Assembly (NCBI GenBank): GCA_036343175.1
Contig: JAZASR010000007.1
Span: 1 to 64,000, forward strand
Direction: 5' to 3'
Length of the DNA stretch: 64,000 bases
Source: JAEEJA01 sp036343175
Lineage (GTDB): Bacteria > Bacillota > Clostridia > Lachnospirales > Lachnospiraceae
Shown: piece by piece, positions 60,543-64,000 of the stretch
Layout of the letters: each line of letters opens with the position of its first letter
Numbering within the stretch: position 1 is the stretch's first letter
Program-made: the position numbers and the translations under genes
The notes under the pieces: model-generated
The model's input: only the letters and a program-made list of their open reading frames with translations
Databases searched by the model: none
Told to the model about the DNA's origin: nothing

Positions 60543-61574
60543 ATGGCTAAGAGACAGAAAAAGCCTGAAGAGGAAGGCAATGGCGAAGCCTGGCTCCTCC
60601 CGTATTCAGACCTTATGACCCTTCTTCTTGCCGTGTTCGTTGTTCTCTTTGCAGTTAGTTCTGTAGATCAGGGCAAGGCTGACAGTATGGCTCAGTCCTG
60701 GTTGGGCATGATGCATGGCTCTAATGGCATCTTCTTAAGCGGAGGTTCCAGCGAGTTTCAGGTTAATAAAGGTTTTATTGATCAGGGAGCGGGCAATTCA
60801 GGCAGCGATGCTGCTTCTGCAAGCTCTGTCACAAGCAGCTCCGGAGGCGGTACATATACAGTTACCTCTGAAGGAGGTACAGTTTATGAAGTTTCATCAT
60901 CAGGCGTGAGGGTCATCTCAGAAGGAAAAGGATCTTCTTCAGGTTCAGGGAAAAGCGGATCGTCCGGATCTTCAGAAGGCATGCAGGGCGGCAATGCTCC
61001 TACACCCGGTCCGACTGATAATGGGAATCAGTCAGCAGAGTCCGAAGGCAATTCCGAGGTCGATGTACAGCAGTTTTTGGGCGATGATGAGTTCTATCAG
61101 ATGGCAAGACTTCATGTAGAACTTCAGCATCTTTTCGAAAATTCAAAGCTTAAAGGCAAGGCAACATCTGTTATAGATAAGAGAGGTCTTGTTGTGAGCC
61201 TCAATTCAGCGATCCTTTTTGATTCGGGAAGTGCTGAGATCAAGCCTGAGAATGCCAGGACGCTTGCCCATCTGGGTAAGATTCTTAAGCGTGTCAATAA
61301 AGGTATAAGGATAGAGGGACATACCGATAACGTTCCTATACATTCGGCAGTATATCCATCGAACTGGGAACTTTCAGCAGCAAGAGCAAGTTCCATAGTT
61401 AAGCTTTTCATAGACAATGATAAGATATCACCTGACAAACTGGTTGCAGTAGGCTATGGTGAATACAGACCGGTAGCTGATAACAGTACTGCTGAGGGCA
61501 GGAGCAAGAACAGAAGGGTCGATATCATAGTATTAAGTGAGAAGTATGACAACCTTGAAGTGGGTATGCAGTAA
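60543..61574 (+). CDS. motB: Flagellar motor stator protein MotB with a long Ser/Gly linker
   Basis: A 343-residue protein. The single TM helix (about 22-42) contains the ion-binding Asp of PYSDLMTLLL. A low-complexity linker rich in Ser, Gly and Thr spans about residues 70-175, much longer than in most MotB proteins. The peptidoglycan-binding OmpA domain (about 215-335) has IEGHTDNVPI and NRRVDI. A ribosome binding site AAAGGAG precedes the ATG, 45 bp after motA. Confidence 0.94.
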   Translation: MAKRQKKPEEEGNGEAWLLPYSDLMTLLLAVFVVLFAVSSVDQGKADSMAQSWLGMMHGSNGIFLSGGSSEFQVNKGFIDQGAGNSGSDAASASSVTSSSGGGTYTVTSEGGTVYEVSSSGVRVISEGKGSSSGSGKSGSSGSSEGMQGGNAPTPGPTDNGNQSAESEGNSEVDVQQFLGDDEFYQMARLHVELQHLFENSKLKGKATSVIDKRGLVVSLNSAILFDSGSAEIKPENARTLAHLGKILKRVNKGIRIEGHTDNVPIHSAVYPSNWELSAARASSIVKLFIDNDKISPDKLVAVGYGEYRPVADNSTAEGRSKNRRVDIIVLSEKYDNLEVGMQ

Positions 61575-61603
61575 CCTCCATTTATTCCATCCAAAAATAT
61601 TTT

Positions 61604-61632
61604 TTGCTATTCTCATCAATTTGTGGTACAAT
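61604..61632 (+). promoter_or_regulatory. Promoter of secDF
   Basis: TTGCTA at 61604-61609, a 17-bp spacer and TACAAT at 61627-61632. The start codon is 105 bp downstream, so secDF can be transcribed independently of motAB. Confidence 0.65.
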
Positions 61633-61737
61633 GCAGAATGCTTTATATTTTTTTACATTAAAGCTTTTGGCTTTTGTTTTTAAGGGCCGGGCTTTTTTGT
61701 GATTTTGTATTACATATTTAAAGGAGATATCAGTAAC

Positions 61738-64000
61738 ATGAACAAGAACAAGGGATTGCTTACTATTCTCATAACCCTTATCATTATCGGTTTGAGCGGT
61801 TATGGAATACTTGTAGGCTTCACGGACCAGCACAAGCTGAGTGCCAAGAATATCATCTTGGGACTCGATCTTAATGGTGGCGTCAGTATCACATACGAGG
61901 TTCAGGGTAAGGTTCCTACCCAGACCGAGATGAAGGATACTATTAAGAAGATGCAGGACAGGGCTGAAGTATACAGTACCGAGTCATCAGTAGTACAGGA
62001 AGGTTCAAAGAGGATCGTCATTGATATTCCTGGTGCCAAGGATGCAGAAAAGGTACTTAAGGGACTCGGCCGTGAGGGATCTCTTGATTTCGTAGGCGAG
62101 GACGATGTTACAGAAGGTAAGAACGGAAAGGTTTCTTACGATAAGAGCGCAGTCATCTGTACAGGTGCTGACGTTAAGACAGCAGAGGCCGGAAACTCAC
62201 AGGATCCTACAACTCATGCTAAAGAGTATGTAGTTGACATTACATTTACAGAGTCCGGTACAAAGAAGTTTGCTGATGCAACTGCCAAGGCCGTTGTTGA
62301 CCATAAGAGGATCTTCATTATATATGATGGCAAGACACTTTCAGATCCTACAGTTCAGGCTGAGATCGATGATGGTGTTGCACAGATCTCAGGCGGTTTC
62401 GAGACTTACGATGAAGCTAAGGAGCTTGCATCCGGTATTCGTATAGGTGCGCTTCCTGTAGAGCTTAAGGAGGTCCAGTCACAGTCAGTAGATGCCCAGT
62501 TAGGTCAGGGTGCTCTTTCATCCAGTATCACAGCCGGTATAGTTGGTTTCATACTTGTCGTACTGATCATGCTTGTCTTCTACAGACTTCCTGGTCTTTC
62601 ATCAAGTATTGCCCTTATAGTTTTCATATGTCTCTACTTACTTGCAATAAATGCACTTAACGTAACGCTTACACTTCCTGGTGTAGCCGGCGTAGTACTT
62701 AATATAGGTATGGCGGTCGATGCGAACGTTATCATATTCCAGCGTATCAAAGAAGAGCTTGCCAAAGGAAAGACTGTATCCTCAGCCATTGACCTTGGTT
62801 TCTCAAAGGCTCTTTCAGCGATCATAGACTCTAACGTAACTACCCTTATCGCAGCAATTGTTCTTTATGCGAAGGGTACAGGTACAGTCAGAGGTTTCGC
62901 CATCACTCTCGCAATAGGTATTATCTTATCATTCGTTACAGCTATCACAGTTACCAGACTTCTTCTTAAGTCATTCTGTGCTCTTGGTGTCAATGATATC
63001 AAGTTCTTCGGCGTTCAGAAAGAAAGAAAGATCATAGATTTCGTCGGGAAGAGAAAGATCTTCTTTACTATTGCGATCGTTCTTATTGCCTGCTGCGGCA
63101 TTACGCTTGGCGTCAACAAGGCAAATACAGGCAAGATCTTAAATTATGGTCTTGAGTTCGTAGGCGGTACTACATTCAACGTACCATTCAATGATGATAC
63201 AAAGATCGATGATTCTCTCAAGAAAGATGTTGAGAAGATCGTTGAGGATAAGGCAAATACAGATGAAGTAATCCTTGCCAAGGTATCAGGTAAGAATACA
63301 CTTAAGATCCAGACTTCATCGCTTGATGAAGAGACACGTGACAACGTGGTCGATGCTTTGGCTGATAAGTATAAGCTTGATTCCAAGGATATAGTATATG
63401 AGAATATCACAGGTTCTATATCTTCAGAAGTCAGAAGGAATGCTGTAATTGCTGTCATCATAGCTGCGATCTGTATGCTCATTTATATTGCAGTAAGATT
63501 TAGCGATTTTGTATTTGCGGGTACTGCAGTCCTTGCAATTCTCCATGATATCATAATGGTACTCCTGCTTTATGCAGTTTCAAAGATAGCTGTAGGCTCT
63601 ACATTTATAGCAGTCATGCTTACGATACTTGGTTATTCCATCAACTCCACGATCGTTATCTTCGACCGTGTGCGTGAGAACTTAAAGGGCGCTCATAAGG
63701 ATAAAGAGACATTCAGGATGGTAGTTAACAAGTCAGTTACTGATACTCTTTCAAGATCTATCAATACAAACCTGACAACATTCGTAATGCTCTTTACACT
63801 TGTTATCTTCGGTGTATCATCTGTAAGAGACTTTGCAGTTCCTCTTATGGTCGGTATCATCGCGGGTACATATTCATCTATCTTCATTACATCGCCTCTC
63901 TGGTATACCTTCAAAGCACCTGCTCTTCCTGACAAAGCACCTGAGGTTCCTCAAAAGGGATCTAAGAAGTCAAAGAAGAAGGCTGCAGCCAATACTGAGT
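61738..64000 (+). CDS. secDF: Fused protein-export membrane protein SecDF (3' end beyond window)
   Basis: At least 754 residues from ATG 61738 (AAAGGAG ribosome binding site) with no stop before the window ends. The SecD half has TM1 (about 7-26), LGLDLNGGVS, a periplasmic P1 domain and the first six-TM block with NIGMAVDANVIIFQR. The SecF half starts near residue 430, has GLEFVGGTTF and a second block with GYSINSTIVIFDRVREN. A Lys-rich cytoplasmic tail is reached at the window end. It uses the ion gradient to pull secreted proteins out of SecYEG, together with YajC. Confidence 0.95.
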   Translation, partial: MNKNKGLLTILITLIIIGLSGYGILVGFTDQHKLSAKNIILGLDLNGGVSITYEVQGKVPTQTEMKDTIKKMQDRAEVYSTESSVVQEGSKRIVIDIPGAKDAEKVLKGLGREGSLDFVGEDDVTEGKNGKVSYDKSAVICTGADVKTAEAGNSQDPTTHAKEYVVDITFTESGTKKFADATAKAVVDHKRIFIIYDGKTLSDPTVQAEIDDGVAQISGGFETYDEAKELASGIRIGALPVELKEVQSQSVDAQLGQGALSSSITAGIVGFILVVLIMLVFYRLPGLSSSIALIVFICLYLLAINALNVTLTLPGVAGVVLNIGMAVDANVIIFQRIKEELAKGKTVSSAIDLGFSKALSAIIDSNVTTLIAAIVLYAKGTGTVRGFAITLAIGIILSFVTAITVTRLLLKSFCALGVNDIKFFGVQKERKIIDFVGKRKIFFTIAIVLIACCGITLGVNKANTGKILNYGLEFVGGTTFNVPFNDDTKIDDSLKKDVEKIVEDKANTDEVILAKVSGKNTLKIQTSSLDEETRDNVVDALADKYKLDSKDIVYENITGSISSEVRRNAVIAVIIAAICMLIYIAVRFSDFVFAGTAVLAILHDIIMVLLLYAVSKIAVGSTFIAVMLTILGYSINSTIVIFDRVRENLKGAHKDKETFRMVVNKSVTDTLSRSINTNLTTFVMLFTLVIFGVSSVRDFAVPLMVGIIAGTYSSIFITSPLWYTFKAPALPDKAPEVPQKGSKKSKKKAAANTE

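Noticed and set aside
1..64000. CRISPR arrays, transposases or prophage genes
   Set aside because: No array of regularly spaced repeats and no recombinase, integrase or phage structural protein is encoded in the window.

Overview
The window looks like a piece of chromosome from a motile, anaerobic, low-to-moderate-GC Firmicute, most likely a Lachnospiraceae member close to Butyrivibrio/Pseudobutyrivibrio. The reasons are strong AAGGAGG-type ribosome binding sites, sigma-A promoters, indolepyruvate:ferredoxin oxidoreductase with PaaK, a fused SecDF, MotAB with a chemotaxis receptor, and the general gene content. This placement is inference from content; no marker RNA is present.

Left accessory region (1-7510). 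Two near-identical 126-bp GC-rich tRNA-like units lie 180 bp apart around a perfect hairpin. They are followed by a complete circular-bacteriocin locus (698-5509): a consensus promoter, a uberolysin/circularin-type precursor of 90 residues, a large membrane protein, a SpoIIM/DUF95 membrane protein, a small ABC ATPase, a four-TM membrane protein, and a second ABC ATPase/permease pair. The locus is bracketed by about 185-bp direct repeats that carry the 3' end of the last permease plus the 3' end of a neighbouring radical SAM gene. A further mosaic scar of cassette sequence lies upstream of that radical SAM gene. A two-receiver response regulator interrupted by an in-frame TGA closes this region.

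Housekeeping region (7556-50329). This holds an aldo/keto reductase, Hsp33, two paralogous phospho-sugar mutases, a frameshifted HepT toxin remnant, MutS2, two two-component systems, and an HtrA-like protein without its catalytic residues. It also holds a t6A/RNase Z cluster (tsaE, tsaB, rimI, rnz, tsaD), IorAB-PaaK for aryl-pyruvate oxidation, metF, degV, proA, aroB, a DJ-1 protein and thiC with an unusual structured leader. A chemoreceptor, PspA, gltX, a UvrD-type helicase, thiD and a small alarmone synthetase follow. A long palindromic element (38316-38584) sits just after thiC.

Second accessory island (51262-54974). An AT-rich four-gene unit encodes a small secreted protein, an ABC-2 membrane protein with a large extracytoplasmic beta-rich domain, an ABC ATPase and a further membrane protein. 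I do not recognise it as a named system; it is the best candidate here for something undescribed.

Right end (55092-64000). tgt-yajC, a PHP phosphoesterase on the minus strand, a DUF47/Pit phosphate pair, motAB and a fused secDF that runs off the window. tgt, yajC and secDF, usually contiguous, are here split by five genes.
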